DNA of 64,000 nt from Amycolatopsis sp. NBRC 101858 (GCF_030269325.1 NZ_BSTD01000005.1:391391-455390), one strand, 5' to 3'. Positions 1-9,153 are shown, counted from the first letter of the stretch. Numbers and translations: made by a program. The notes: generated by a model not told the origin, from the letters alone.

Positions 1-243
1 GACGGCACGAAGCACCAGACCGCGCCGAAGACCGTCGGCGAAGGCCTCAACCCGGCCAACTTCAAGGCCGACGCGGCCGGTGGCAACGGCAGCGGGGGTG
101 ACCTCGCCTACTCGACCGCGGAGCAGGGCTTCCTCGCCGACCTCCTCGGCCCGCAGCTGGGCATGAACTCGGCCGACGTCCCGGGCTGGAGCTCGCTGCT
201 CGTCGGACCGCTCTACCGCGGGGCGGAGGTGACGGTGAAGTGA
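1..243 (+). CDS. mceA: MceA family protein, C-terminal end (partial at window start)
   Basis: An open frame enters from the left edge and ends at TGA 241-243, giving the last 80 residues. The tail contains LADLLGPQLGMNSADVPGWS and LLVGPLYRGAEVTV, which resemble the C-terminal tail of Mce proteins. The following gene starts inside its stop codon (GTGA at 240-243), so both are translated together. It is called MceA only because it directly precedes an MceB-F series in the standard order; the diagnostic MCE domain lies outside the window. Confidence 0.8.
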   Translation, partial: DGTKHQTAPKTVGEGLNPANFKADAAGGNGSGGDLAYSTAEQGFLADLLGPQLGMNSADVPGWSSLLVGPLYRGAEVTVK

Positions 244-1268
244 GGGGCCTGCTCGCGCCGCTGATCAAGCTCGGCATCTTCGTGGTCGTCACCGTGCTGT
301 TCACGACGATCCTCGGGATCAGCATCGCCAACATCAACACCACCAGCACCAACGCCTACAAGGCGCGCTTCACCGACGCGACGCTGCTGCTGCCCAACGA
401 CGACGTCCGCATCGCCGGCGTCCGGGTCGGGCAGGTCAAGGACGTCAAGATCGTCGACAAGCGCCAGGCCGAGGTCGAGTTCGAGGTCGACGCCGGCCGG
501 CAGCTGCCCGCCGGGGTGACCGCGCAGATCAAGTTCCGCAACCTGGTCGGCCAGCGCTACGTCTCGCTCGGCGAAGGCGACGACTCCTCCGGCAAGACCC
601 TGCAGCCCGGCGGCACCATCCCGCTGCAGCGGACGACGCCGGCGCTGGACCTGACCGAGCTGTTCAACGGCTTCAAGCCGCTGTTCACCGCCCTCAATCC
701 GGACGACGTCAACAAGCTGTCCTACGAGGTCATCCAGGTCCTGCAGGGCGAGGGCGGCACCGTGGAGAGCCTGCTGTCGCACACGGCGTCGCTGGCCACC
801 ACGATCGCGGACAAGGACCAGGTGATCGGCCAGGTCATCGACAACCTCAACTCGGTGCTCGACACGGTCAACGCGCACACCCCGCAGCTCAACGACCTGA
901 TCGTCAAGCTGCAGCAGCTGGTGTCCGGGCTGGCCGCGGACCGCAAGCCGATCGGCGACGCGATCGAGAGCCTCGGCAACCTGGCCGAGACGACGTCCGG
1001 CCTGCTGGGTGACGTCCGGGAGCCGCTGAAGAACGACATCAGCGCCCTCGGGAACCTCACGGACCAGCTCAACAAGAACGAGCCGGAGCTGGAGCACTTC
1101 ATCCAGTTCCTGCCGACCAAGGTGAGCACGCTGACCCGCACCGCGGACTACGGCTCCTGGTTCAACTTCTACGCCTGCGAGTTCTCCGGGAGCGTCAGCT
1201 TGCCCCCACTGATCAACGACGTGCCGATCCCGCTGATCCCGGCCAACCGGGAGAGGTGCAAGGGATGA
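240..1268 (+). CDS. mceB: MCE family protein MceB
   Basis: A 342-residue Mce protein, part of the hexameric substrate-binding shuttle of an actinobacterial lipid/sterol importer in the cell envelope. An N-terminal membrane anchor (about residues 8-30, LGIFVVVTVLFTTILGISIA) is followed by the MCE domain (about 39-115) with the hallmark NDDVRIAGVRVGQVKDV and NLVGQRYVSLG. A long helical segment follows (about 150-310), then a Cys-containing tail. The GTG start at 240 overlaps the stop of the upstream gene, and the end overlaps mceC by ATGA. The position in the series assigns it as B. Confidence 0.93.
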   Translation: MRGLLAPLIKLGIFVVVTVLFTTILGISIANINTTSTNAYKARFTDATLLLPNDDVRIAGVRVGQVKDVKIVDKRQAEVEFEVDAGRQLPAGVTAQIKFRNLVGQRYVSLGEGDDSSGKTLQPGGTIPLQRTTPALDLTELFNGFKPLFTALNPDDVNKLSYEVIQVLQGEGGTVESLLSHTASLATTIADKDQVIGQVIDNLNSVLDTVNAHTPQLNDLIVKLQQLVSGLAADRKPIGDAIESLGNLAETTSGLLGDVREPLKNDISALGNLTDQLNKNEPELEHFIQFLPTKVSTLTRTADYGSWFNFYACEFSGSVSLPPLINDVPIPLIPANRERCKG

Positions 1269-2251
1269 AGTCCTTCCAGAAGCGCAACCCCGTCCCGATC
1301 GCGCTGGTCGGCATCGCCGTCCTGGCCCTCGGTTTCATCGCCGCGCTGAACTCCGACGACCTGCCGGTGATCGGCGGCGGCACGACGTACTCCGCCGAGT
1401 TCAGCGAGGCCTCCGGGCTGCAGAAGGACAACGACGTCCGGATCGCCGGCGTCAAGGTCGGCAAGGTCAGCGACATCGAGCTCGACGGCGCGTCGGTCAA
1501 GGTGTCGTTCAAGGTCAAGGACGCCTGGCTGGGCGACCGGACGAGCGCCGCGATCAAGATCAAGACACTGCTCGGCCAGAAGTACCTGTCGCTGGACCCG
1601 CAGGGCGAGGGCTCGCTGAACCCGGGCACCGGGATCCCGCGGGACCGCACGATGGCCCCCTACGACGTGCTCGACGCGTTCCGCGGGCTGTCGCAGACCG
1701 TCGACAACATCGACACCAAGCAACTGGCGCAGAGCTTCGACACCATCTCGCAGACCTTCGCCAACACGCCGGAAGACGTGAAGGGCGCGCTGTCCGGGCT
1801 GTCGAAGCTGTCGGACACGATCGCCTCGCGCGACACGCAGCTGTCGAACCTGCTGGCCAACACCCGTGAGGTGTCGCAGACGCTGGTCGACCGCGACGCC
1901 GAGGTGCAGAAGCTGCTCACCGACGGCAACAAGCTGCTCGACGAGCTCTCGAAGCGCGAAGACGCGATCACGTCGCTGCTGAACGGCTCCCGCGAGCTGG
2001 CGACGCAGCTGCAGGGCCTGATCGACGACAACGGCAAGCAGCTCGACCCGGTGCTCACGTCCCTGGACCAGCTGACGTCGATGCTGCAGCGCAACCAGGA
2101 CTCGCTGGCCCAGGGCATCGCGAAGTTCGCGCCGTTCATCCGCGTCTTCACCAACACCATCGGCAACGGCCGCTGGTTCGACAACTACATCTGCGGCCTG
2201 GTGCTGCCGTCGTTCGGCCCGATCAACGAAGAGGGGTGCTACACGAAATGA
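1265..2251 (+). CDS. mceC: MCE family protein MceC
   Basis: A 328-residue Mce protein. ATG 1265 is chosen over an in-frame GTG at 1256 because it forms the ATGA overlap with mceB and has GAGAGG (1251-1256) at a good distance. A single N-terminal transmembrane segment (about residues 10-29) is followed by an MCE domain with NDDVRIAGVKVGKV and LLGQKYLSL. Coiled-coil-like helices follow, with many D/N-L-L-x-N repeats that form the tube of the Mce complex. The tail has one Cys (YICGLVLPS). Role as for the other subunits: carrying hydrophobic substrate across the periplasm to the YrbE permease. Confidence 0.93.
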   Translation: MKSFQKRNPVPIALVGIAVLALGFIAALNSDDLPVIGGGTTYSAEFSEASGLQKDNDVRIAGVKVGKVSDIELDGASVKVSFKVKDAWLGDRTSAAIKIKTLLGQKYLSLDPQGEGSLNPGTGIPRDRTMAPYDVLDAFRGLSQTVDNIDTKQLAQSFDTISQTFANTPEDVKGALSGLSKLSDTIASRDTQLSNLLANTREVSQTLVDRDAEVQKLLTDGNKLLDELSKREDAITSLLNGSRELATQLQGLIDDNGKQLDPVLTSLDQLTSMLQRNQDSLAQGIAKFAPFIRVFTNTIGNGRWFDNYICGLVLPSFGPINEEGCYTK

Positions 2252-3429
2252 GTGACACCCGCTTCGGAGTGGCCCTGACCCGGGGTTTCACCATCGCGAT
2301 CGTCCTGGCCCTCGTCGTCGCGGGCGGGATCTGGTGGACCCTCAAGGACGCCGGCCGCAACCACCTGACCGCGTACTTCGCCGGCGCTGTCGGCCTGTAC
2401 GAGGGCAACAGCGTGCGGATGCTCGGCGTCGACATGGGCACGGTCACCAAGATCCAGCCGATGGGCAACCAGGTGAAGGTCGAGTTCGAGTACGACCGCT
2501 CGGTCGCCGTCCCGGCCGACGCCAAGGCGCTCATCGTGGCGCCGTCGCTGGTGTCCGACCGCTACGTCCAGCTCGCGCCCGCCTACACCGGCGGCCCGCG
2601 GATCTCCGACGGCGCGGTCATCGGCCTCGACCGCACCGAGGTGCCCCTCGAGGTCGACCAGCTGGCCTCCAGCCTGGCCCGGGTCAGCGAGACGCTCGGC
2701 CCGAACGGCGCCAACAAGAACGGGTCGCTGTCGAACCTGCTGAACACCGCGGCGGCCAACGTCGACGGCAACGGCCAGGCCCTGCACGACACGATCACCA
2801 AGCTCGGCCAGGCGGCCGGGACGCTGTCGGGCAACAAGGACGACCTGTTCTCCACCGTGGAGAACCTCGGCAAGTTCTCGCAGACGCTGGCCGACAGCGA
2901 CAAGCAGGTCCGCGGCTTCGAGAGCCAGCTTGCTGACGTCAGCGGCTACCTCGCGTCCGAGAAGGACAACCTGGCCGCGACCGTGCAGCAGCTGGGCACG
3001 ACGCTCACCGCGGTGCAGTCGTTCATCGACCAGAACCACGAGCGGCTCAAGTCCAATGTGGACAAGCTGGCCGGCATCACGAAGGTGCTCGTCGACCAGC
3101 GCAGCTCGCTCGCCGAGATCCTCGACGTCGCGCCGGTCGGCCTGAGCAACCTGGTCAACACGTACAACGGCTCGTCCGGCACGCTCGACGCCCGGCCGAA
3201 CCTCAACGAGCTGACCCAGCCGCCGCTGGTGATGATCTGCCGGCTGCTCAAGCAGGCCGGCAAGGGCATCCCGGACGTGCTCGGCAACGCCTGCGAGGGC
3301 ATCGCCAAGGTCGTCGACGGGATCGTGCCGCTGCCGTCGCTGGCGCAGACGGTCCAGGCGCTCCAGGCGGGCCAGCTGCCGCCGCTGCCGCTGCCCATCG
3401 CCGGGCAGCTCTACGGAGGTGGCCAGTGA
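2248..3429 (+). CDS. mceD: MCE family protein MceD
   Basis: A 393-residue Mce protein whose ATG at 2248 overlaps the mceC stop (ATGA). A membrane segment lies near residues 7-28 (GFTIAIVLALVVAGGIWW). The MCE domain contains NSVRMLGVDMGTV and LVSDRYVQLAP, followed by long amphipathic helices and a C-terminal region rich in Leu/Pro (LPPLPLPIAGQL). The upstream in-frame GTG at 2236 is not needed because ATG 2248 fits the local coupling pattern. It belongs to the same operon and complex as its neighbours. Confidence 0.92.
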   Translation: MSDTRFGVALTRGFTIAIVLALVVAGGIWWTLKDAGRNHLTAYFAGAVGLYEGNSVRMLGVDMGTVTKIQPMGNQVKVEFEYDRSVAVPADAKALIVAPSLVSDRYVQLAPAYTGGPRISDGAVIGLDRTEVPLEVDQLASSLARVSETLGPNGANKNGSLSNLLNTAAANVDGNGQALHDTITKLGQAAGTLSGNKDDLFSTVENLGKFSQTLADSDKQVRGFESQLADVSGYLASEKDNLAATVQQLGTTLTAVQSFIDQNHERLKSNVDKLAGITKVLVDQRSSLAEILDVAPVGLSNLVNTYNGSSGTLDARPNLNELTQPPLVMICRLLKQAGKGIPDVLGNACEGIAKVVDGIVPLPSLAQTVQALQAGQLPPLPLPIAGQLYGGGQ

Positions 3430-4604
3430 GGAAGCTCCTGTCCGTCGGGGCACTCGCGACCGTGTCCGCGCTGACGCTGTCCGGCTGCGCGTTCAACGGC
3501 ATCTACGACCTGCCGCTGCCCGGTGGCGCCGACCTCGGCGACCACCCGTACACGGTGAACGTCGAGTTCCGGGACGTGCTCGACCTGACCCCGCAGGCCG
3601 GGGTGAAGGTCGACGAGGTGCCGGTCGGCCGCGTCGAGAACGTCGGGCTCACCAAGGACGGCTGGCACGCGCTGGTCACGCTGAAGGTCAACGGCGGCAT
3701 CAAGCTGCCGGCCAACGCGATCGCCAACGTGAAGCAGTCGAGCCTGCTCGGCGAGAAGTACGTCGAGCTGGCCTCGCCCGGTGACGACCAGGCCCAGGGC
3801 AAGCTCGCCGACAACGCGACCATCCCGCTGGCCCGGACCAACCGCAGCGTCGAGGTCGAAGAGCTGCTCGGCGCGCTGTCGCTGCTGCTCAACGGTGGTG
3901 GCGTCGACCAGCTCAACACCATCACCAAGGAGCTCAACAACGCCACGTCCGGCCGCGAGCCGGACATCAAGGCGCTGCTGGACAACGCGAACCAGCTGGT
4001 GACGAACCTCGACCAGCAGTCGCGCAACATCACCCGGGCCATCGACGGGCTGAACCGGCTGTCCTCGACCCTGAACGGCCAGAAGGACAAGCTCGTCGGC
4101 GCGGTCGACAACCTCGGGCCCGGCCTCGGTGTGCTGGAGCAGCAGCGCGGCCAGCTGGTCACGATGCTGCAGGCGCTGGACAACCTCTCCGGCGTCGCCA
4201 CCGACACGGTCAACCGGTCGCAGAAGGACCTCGTCGCCGACCTGAAGGCGCTGACGCCGACGCTGCAGAAGCTCGGCGAGGCGGGCAACGACCTGCCGAA
4301 GGCCCTGCAGATCCTGCTGACGTTCCCGTTCAGCGACCAGGCCGTCAACGGCGTCAAGGGCGACTACTTCAACCTGTTCGCGAAGGTGGACCTGAACCTG
4401 AAGACCGTCGTGGAGAACCTGGGCAACAGCCGCCAGAACATCCTGTCCGGGCAGCTGCCGCTGGCCGGGCTGACCGGCGGTACCGAAGGCGCGTCGGGCA
4501 ATCCGCCGCTGCCGATCCCCGGGGAGAGCGGCCAGCCGCAGTCCGGGCAGTCGAAGCCGGGGCTCGGCAACCTGTTCGGGCTCCTGCCGGGAGGTGCGGG
4601 CTGA
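3426..4604 (+). CDS. mceE: MCE family lipoprotein MceE
   Basis: A 392-residue Mce subunit carrying a lipobox: the N-terminus ends its signal peptide with LTLSGC, so Cys21 is the predicted lipidated residue. This is the classic mark of the E position in mce operons (LprK type). The MCE domain holds AGVKVDEVPVGRVENV and SLLGEKYVELA. Long helices follow, then a Pro/Gly/Gln-rich tail (PIPGESGQPQSGQSKPGLG). The GTG start overlaps the mceD stop as GTGA. It probably anchors the Mce tube to the outer leaflet of the plasma membrane. Confidence 0.94.
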   Translation: MRKLLSVGALATVSALTLSGCAFNGIYDLPLPGGADLGDHPYTVNVEFRDVLDLTPQAGVKVDEVPVGRVENVGLTKDGWHALVTLKVNGGIKLPANAIANVKQSSLLGEKYVELASPGDDQAQGKLADNATIPLARTNRSVEVEELLGALSLLLNGGGVDQLNTITKELNNATSGREPDIKALLDNANQLVTNLDQQSRNITRAIDGLNRLSSTLNGQKDKLVGAVDNLGPGLGVLEQQRGQLVTMLQALDNLSGVATDTVNRSQKDLVADLKALTPTLQKLGEAGNDLPKALQILLTFPFSDQAVNGVKGDYFNLFAKVDLNLKTVVENLGNSRQNILSGQLPLAGLTGGTEGASGNPPLPIPGESGQPQSGQSKPGLGNLFGLLPGGAG

Positions 4605-5869
4605 TGCTGGTTCGCCGGACGAAGATCCAGTTGATCGCCTTCGCGGTCATTTCCATCGTCGCGATCGTCTACGCGCTGATCCGGTTCGCCGGGCTCGGCA
4701 CCGTGTTCGGGAACAGCGGCTACACGGTGAAGCTGCAGCTCAACGAGTCGGGCGGCATTTTCACCAACGCCGAAGTCACCTACCGCGGCTACAACATCGG
4801 CCGGGTCGGCGAGATGCGGCTGACCCCGACCGGGCTCGAAGCCGACCTGAACATCGACCCGTCGGCACCGCAGGTGCCCTCGGACCTCGACGCGGTCGTC
4901 GCCAACCGGTCGGCCGTCGGCGAGCAGTACGTCGACCTCAAGCCGAAGGCCGACAAGGGCCCGTACCTGGCGGCCGGCTCGGTCATCCCGGCGTCGAAGA
5001 CGACCACCCCGGTCAGCACCGAACGGCTGATCGGCGACCTCGACACGCTCGCCGCGTCGGTCCCGGTCGACTCGCTGCGCACGGTCGTCGACGAGTCCTA
5101 CGACGCCTTCCGCGGCACCGGTGGCGACCTGCAGAAGCTCCTGGACACCGCGCGCAGCTTCACCACGACCGCGCAGGAGTACCTGCCGCAGACGATCCAG
5201 CTGCTCGACCAGGGCGGCAAGGTGCTGGACACGCAGAACGACGAGGCCGAGAACTTCGCGTCGTTCAGCAAGAGCCTCAACGAGCTCACCGGCACCCTGA
5301 AGAACTCCGACGGCGACCTGCGCAAGCTCATCGGCATCACACCGCAGGTGGCGACGCAGATCAGCCAGGTGCTGCAGGAGTCCGGCCCGGGCCTCGGCGC
5401 GCTGACGGCGAACCTGCTCACCACGGCCAACCTGACCGTGACCCGGCTCGACGGCATCGAGCAGGGCCTGGTCACCTACCCGGCGCTGGCCGGCGCGGCG
5501 AGCAGCGTGGCACCCGGCGACGGCACCGCGCACCTCGGCCTGGTGCTCAACCTGTTCAACCCGCCGTCGTGCACCAAGGGGTACCTGCCGTACTCGCAGT
5601 ACCGCACCGGAGCCGACACTTCGCCGAAGGCGGCGAAGGAGGACGCGTACTGTGCCGAACCGAAGGGCAGCCCGATCAACGTGCGGGGCGCGCAGAACGC
5701 GCCGTACGGCGGGGTGCCGGTCGCGCCGTCGGCGAGCGACGTGTCGGCGAACGCGAACCGGCCCGCGGAGGAGCTGGCCGAAGAGCGGGACAGCCGGGGC
5801 GTCCCGGGCATCGTCGGCAGCCCCGGCGTCAGCCTGAACAGCCTGGGTTCGCTGCTCGGCCTCGCCTGA
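4604..5869 (+). CDS. mceF: MCE family protein MceF
   Basis: A 421-residue last member of the Mce series. ATG 4604 shares its A with the mceE stop (TGATG). The N-terminal anchor spans about residues 8-29 (LIAFAVISIVAIVYALI). The MCE domain shows NAEVTYRGYNIGRVGEM and SAVGEQYVDLKP, and the C-terminal region contains two Cys (PPSCTKGYLPYS and DAYCAEP) plus an Ala/Asn-rich tail. It closes the six-gene set; the two following genes are the usual Mce-associated proteins. Confidence 0.93.
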   Translation: MLVRRTKIQLIAFAVISIVAIVYALIRFAGLGTVFGNSGYTVKLQLNESGGIFTNAEVTYRGYNIGRVGEMRLTPTGLEADLNIDPSAPQVPSDLDAVVANRSAVGEQYVDLKPKADKGPYLAAGSVIPASKTTTPVSTERLIGDLDTLAASVPVDSLRTVVDESYDAFRGTGGDLQKLLDTARSFTTTAQEYLPQTIQLLDQGGKVLDTQNDEAENFASFSKSLNELTGTLKNSDGDLRKLIGITPQVATQISQVLQESGPGLGALTANLLTTANLTVTRLDGIEQGLVTYPALAGAASSVAPGDGTAHLGLVLNLFNPPSCTKGYLPYSQYRTGADTSPKAAKEDAYCAEPKGSPINVRGAQNAPYGGVPVAPSASDVSANANRPAEELAEERDSRGVPGIVGSPGVSLNSLGSLLGLA

Positions 5870-5905
5870 CGTGGATTTGATGACCGTTACCTACCCTGGA
5901 GTGCT

Positions 5906-6499
5906 ATGAGTTCGGACGAGCCGGCCGACGTGGCGGTGAAGGAGCCCGAAGCGGCCCCTGCGGCCGACGAGACGCCGTCGACGGAGCCGTCCACGCGGAT
6001 CCTGGTGCTCGGCGCCGCGGCGCTGGCCCTGGCCGCGCTGATCGCGGCGGCGATCTTCGGCGTCCAGTGGTGGGTGGCGGCCAACGACGACAACGCCGAC
6101 CTGGCGGCTTCGCGCGAGGCCGTGGTCAAGGCGGGCACCAACGCGCTGAAGGCCTACACCGAGGTCGACTACACGGACCTGGACGGCTTCTTCGCCCGGC
6201 AGAAGTCGGTGTCGGACGACAAGATGTCGCAGCAGATCGACCAGTCGGCGCCGACGTTCCGCAAGGCGCTCGCCGACGCCAAGACGAAGGTCACCACGGA
6301 CGTCCAGGACATCGCCGTCGAGGAGCTGGACGACCACGAAGGCAAGGCCAGCTTCCTCGCCGCCATCGCCACGACCGTCACCCAGGGGGACAAGAGCAGC
6401 GCGAAGCCGCTGCGCCTCGAGGTGTCGATGACCCGCGTGGGCGAAGACTGGAAGCTGTCCGGCATCGACAGCGTCCCGCTCGTCGCGGCCGGCCAGTAG
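5906..6499 (+). CDS. Mce-associated membrane protein
   Basis: A 197-residue protein with an acidic, Pro/Ala-rich cytoplasmic N-terminus, one transmembrane helix (about 31-56, ending FGVQWWV), and an extracytoplasmic alpha/beta domain of about 130 residues. This is the layout of Mas proteins, which sit at the 3' end of mce operons and stabilise the complex. The start is ATG 5906, with GGAG about six bases upstream (CTGGAG). It lies 36 bp after mceF and 24 bp before a second, longer Mas protein. Confidence 0.85.
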   Translation: MSSDEPADVAVKEPEAAPAADETPSTEPSTRILVLGAAALALAALIAAAIFGVQWWVAANDDNADLAASREAVVKAGTNALKAYTEVDYTDLDGFFARQKSVSDDKMSQQIDQSAPTFRKALADAKTKVTTDVQDIAVEELDDHEGKASFLAAIATTVTQGDKSSAKPLRLEVSMTRVGEDWKLSGIDSVPLVAAGQ

Positions 6500-6523
6500 C
6501 GCGTCACGCAGAAGGAGCTCGTA

Positions 6524-7564
6524 GTGCCCCCCTCCCGCCGCCAGCCGCCTCGCAGCAGCAGCACCCCGCCGTCGCGCCGGCCCCGCGTGGCCGGCCTGCG
6601 CAAGCCCGCGGCGGACGAGTCCGCCGCCGAGCGGACCGGCCAGCTCCCCGCGGTGCCGGCCGAGCCGCGCAAGCCCCGGCCCCGGCCCGCGCCGCGCCCG
6701 GTGCCGCGCCCGGCCGCCAAGCCCGCGGAGCCGTTCGAGGCCGCGAGCGGGCAGCTCGACGCGGACACCGCACCGTCCGCCGAGGACACGGCGGTGTTCG
6801 CGGCGGTCGGGACCGAGGAAGAGCCGAAGGTCGACGCCCTCACGGGTGAGCCCGACGTCGAGGACGCCCCGGCGCGCCCGGCCCCGCGGCGGAAGAAGCG
6901 CGACACGGGGATCGCGAAGCCGACCGACGTCGACGAGGTCCCGGTTTCGGACACCGCGGACGAGCCGGCGAAGCCCGCGGGCTCGAAGGTGCAGCGGCCG
7001 TACGTGGTCGCCGGCGCGCTGGTGCTCGTCGCGCTGATCCTGGGCGGGCTGGCGTTCTGGTTCAAGTCCGAAGAGGTCGACGTGTCGCAGGCGACCAGCA
7101 ACACCGCGCTGCTGGACGTCGCGAAGACGGCCCAGGTCAAGGACGCCGTGTCGAAGGCGGCCGAGGCGCTGTTCTCCTACGATTTCAACAACATCAAGAA
7201 GACCGAGGACGCGGCGAACGACCTGCTCGCCAACGACGACGTCAAGAACAAGTACAACTCGCTGATGGGCGAGGTGAAGCGCCTCGCGCCGACGCAGAAG
7301 ATGGTCGTGACCTGCAAGGTCACCCGCGCGGCGGTGATCATGCTCAACGGCGACCTGGCGAAGGTGATGGTCTTCGTCGACCAGACCTCGACCCGCACGG
7401 ACACGAAGAAGACGACCGCGGGCACCGCCCAGCTCCACTTGAACGCCCAGCTCCAGGGGGACAAGTGGAAGATCACGGACATGGACACGTACAACGCGCC
7501 CAAGGTCCCGGCGGCCACCCAGGCCCCGGCGTCCTCGGCCCCGCCGGCGTCCCCGTCCAAGTAG
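6524..7564 (+). CDS. Mce-associated protein with long disordered N-terminus
   Basis: A 346-residue protein. Residues 1-155 are Pro/Arg/Ala/Glu-rich and probably disordered. One membrane helix follows (about 162-182, GALVLVALILGGLAFWF), then a Mas-like extracytoplasmic domain containing an SYDFNNIKKTEDAANDLLAN-type segment. The GTG start at 6524 has GAAGGAG just upstream. It is the last gene of the mce operon. The tail is Ala/Pro/Ser-rich, and the N-terminal low-complexity region is unusually long for this family. Confidence 0.82.
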   Translation: MPPSRRQPPRSSSTPPSRRPRVAGLRKPAADESAAERTGQLPAVPAEPRKPRPRPAPRPVPRPAAKPAEPFEAASGQLDADTAPSAEDTAVFAAVGTEEEPKVDALTGEPDVEDAPARPAPRRKKRDTGIAKPTDVDEVPVSDTADEPAKPAGSKVQRPYVVAGALVLVALILGGLAFWFKSEEVDVSQATSNTALLDVAKTAQVKDAVSKAAEALFSYDFNNIKKTEDAANDLLANDDVKNKYNSLMGEVKRLAPTQKMVVTCKVTRAAVIMLNGDLAKVMVFVDQTSTRTDTKKTTAGTAQLHLNAQLQGDKWKITDMDTYNAPKVPAATQAPASSAPPASPSK

Positions 7565-7643
7565 TGGTGCCGCCGGGCGACGGGCGCTGCCGCTCGTCGA
7601 CGCCGGGGCTCCGTTGAGGGGCAGCGGGCGGTAGTGCCGCGGC

Positions 7644-7649
7644 TACGCT
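7644..7649 (+). promoter_or_regulatory. Candidate -10 box for a leaderless transcript
   Basis: TACGCT lies 6 nt before the ATG at 7656 and there is no Shine-Dalgarno sequence between them. That spacing puts the transcription start at the start codon. No convincing -35 box was found. Confidence 0.45.
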
Positions 7650-7655
7650 GGGCCG

Positions 7656-8513
7656 ATGGGATTCGAACAGGCGTACGCCAGCCTCGCCGGCCTTGTCGTC
7701 GGTGATGCCTTCGGCGCGCAGATCCTCCTGCCCGGAGACCACCCGGACGTCGCCGGCCGGCTGCTGCCGGCCGCGCCGTGGAGCTGGACCGACGACACCG
7801 AAATGGCCTGCGCGGTCGTCGACGTCCTGCGGCGGCACGGCCACGTCGACCAGGACGTCCTGGCCGCCTCGTTCGCCGAGCACTTCGACCCCGGCCGCGG
7901 CTACGGCGCCGGGGCGCAGTGGCGCCTGAACCAGATCAAGGCCGGCCGGTCGTGGCAGGAGGTCACCGAGCGGAACGGCCGGGGCTCCTGGGGCAACGGC
8001 GGCGCGATGCGCGTGGCGCCGCTGGGGGCGTGGTTCTGCGACAACCTGCCGCAGGCGCTGCGGCAGGCCGAGCTGTCGGCGGTGATCACGCACTCGCACT
8101 TCGACGGGGTCGCGGGCGCGGTGGCCGTCGCGGCGGCGGCCGCGCTGCGGGCCGCGTCACCCGGGCTGGCCGGCGCGGACCTGCTGGACGGGGTGATCCC
8201 GCTCGTGCCGCCCGGCCGGGTGCGCGACGGGCTGACGTGGGCCCTGAAGTTCTCCGACGCGCGGGAAGCCGCCGCCAAGCTGGGCACGGGCCGCGAGCTG
8301 GCCGCGCACGACACGGTCCCGCTGGCCCTGTGGATCGCGGCCCGCTTCGGCGACAGCTTCGTCGACGCCCTGTGGACGGTGGCCCAGGTGGCCGAGGACG
8401 TCGACACGGTGGGCGCCATCGTGGGCGGCGTGCTCGCGGCGGACGGCACGCCGGTCCCGGAGAGCTGGCGCGCGGCCTGTGAGCCCCTTCCCGGCTGGCT
8501 CGCCGAGTCCTGA
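7656..8513 (+). CDS. ADP-ribosylglycohydrolase family protein (DraG type)
   Basis: A 285-residue enzyme of the DraG/ARH fold, which removes ADP-ribose from proteins or small molecules using two Mg ions. Visible hallmarks are LVVGDAFGAQ near residues 13-22, the metal-binding WTDDTEM (residues 44-50), the NGGAMRVAPLG segment, and the C-terminal VAEDVDTVGAIVGGV, equivalent to the DxDT metal site. It appears to be monocistronic between the mce operon and rpoB. The substrate cannot be told from sequence. Confidence 0.9.
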   Translation: MGFEQAYASLAGLVVGDAFGAQILLPGDHPDVAGRLLPAAPWSWTDDTEMACAVVDVLRRHGHVDQDVLAASFAEHFDPGRGYGAGAQWRLNQIKAGRSWQEVTERNGRGSWGNGGAMRVAPLGAWFCDNLPQALRQAELSAVITHSHFDGVAGAVAVAAAAALRAASPGLAGADLLDGVIPLVPPGRVRDGLTWALKFSDAREAAAKLGTGRELAAHDTVPLALWIAARFGDSFVDALWTVAQVAEDVDTVGAIVGGVLAADGTPVPESWRAACEPLPGWLAES

Positions 8514-8550
8514 GCGGCCGCGGCGGCGAGGCGGGTCCGCAACCGGTCCG

Positions 8551-8571
8551 GGAGGCGTCTCGGACGCCTCC
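8551..8571 (+). terminator. Hairpin after ADP-ribosylglycohydrolase
   Basis: GGAGGCGTC, loop TCG, GACGCCTCC: a perfect 9-bp stem 38 nt after the stop codon. There is no T-tract, as is common in high-GC actinobacteria. Confidence 0.5.
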
Positions 8572-8990
8572 GGGCCGCTGAGGCGGGCGGGGTGCGTGGG
8601 GCAGCTGTGACGCCGCCCGAGGGGCCTCCGGCCGGTTACCGAAAACCGTCGCGACACGCCGCCGGCGGCGGAACCGGTGCCGTCCGAAGTGGCCTGGAAC
8701 ACAGGTGCGGGCGGGTGCGAAACGAGGAAAAGGCCCAGGTCCAACGCCTCTTACTGGCGCTACCAGCCAGTAGCTGGAAGACTATTCGGCCGCTCACGCT
8801 CCGCTGACCTTCTCCAACGCTGCGCCAACCGGCGGGACCCCCGTGTGGCATCTTGACTCTCGGGCCCGGTGGGTTCACGCTTACTCCCGAACGGCGAAAC
8901 CGGCGGCCCTTGCGGGAGGGACAACCGGCTCGCCTGGAGGCATACCTGAAGACGTCGCGAGGCAGGCTGGGCCCCATCGGGAGCGCCCCC

Positions 8991-9019
8991 TGGACAGACC
9001 GCGCCGTTCGGGCTAGACT
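8991..9019 (+). promoter_or_regulatory. Candidate principal-sigma promoter for rpoBC
   Basis: TGGACA (8991-8996), 17-nt spacer, TAGACT (9014-9019). This is close to the actinobacterial housekeeping consensus TTGACN-N17-TANNNT, and is the best promoter match in the region. Confidence 0.6.
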
Positions 9020-9153
9020 GCCTCTTTGCGCTGCCCTCTTTCAGGCTGCCCGGAGCCGGTAGTTAGGATAGTGGGCACACGGCACCCTTGACAGTCGCTG
9101 ATAGCTGTTGCTATGGCGGCCGTCACCGCTCATTGTCCCCGGAAGGACGCATC

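Larger units (their letters stand above)
8514..9153 (+). promoter_or_regulatory. 640-bp non-coding region upstream of rpoB
   Basis: No gene is supported here. It holds the terminator-like hairpin at 8551-8571 and the rpoB promoter region. Besides the best promoter match (8991-9019), there is TAGGAT at about 9064-9069 with TTCAGG 18 nt upstream, and TTGACA (9088-9093) followed 18 nt later by TATGGC. Multiple promoters are therefore possible. The leader from the first promoter would be about 125 nt. Confidence 0.6.

Noticed and set aside
9088-9153. Extended rpoB start at TTG 9088
   Set aside because: The 22 extra residues are not RpoB-like, and the TTG overlaps a TTGACA promoter-like hexamer. 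TTG 9154 has a proper RBS and the expected N-terminus.
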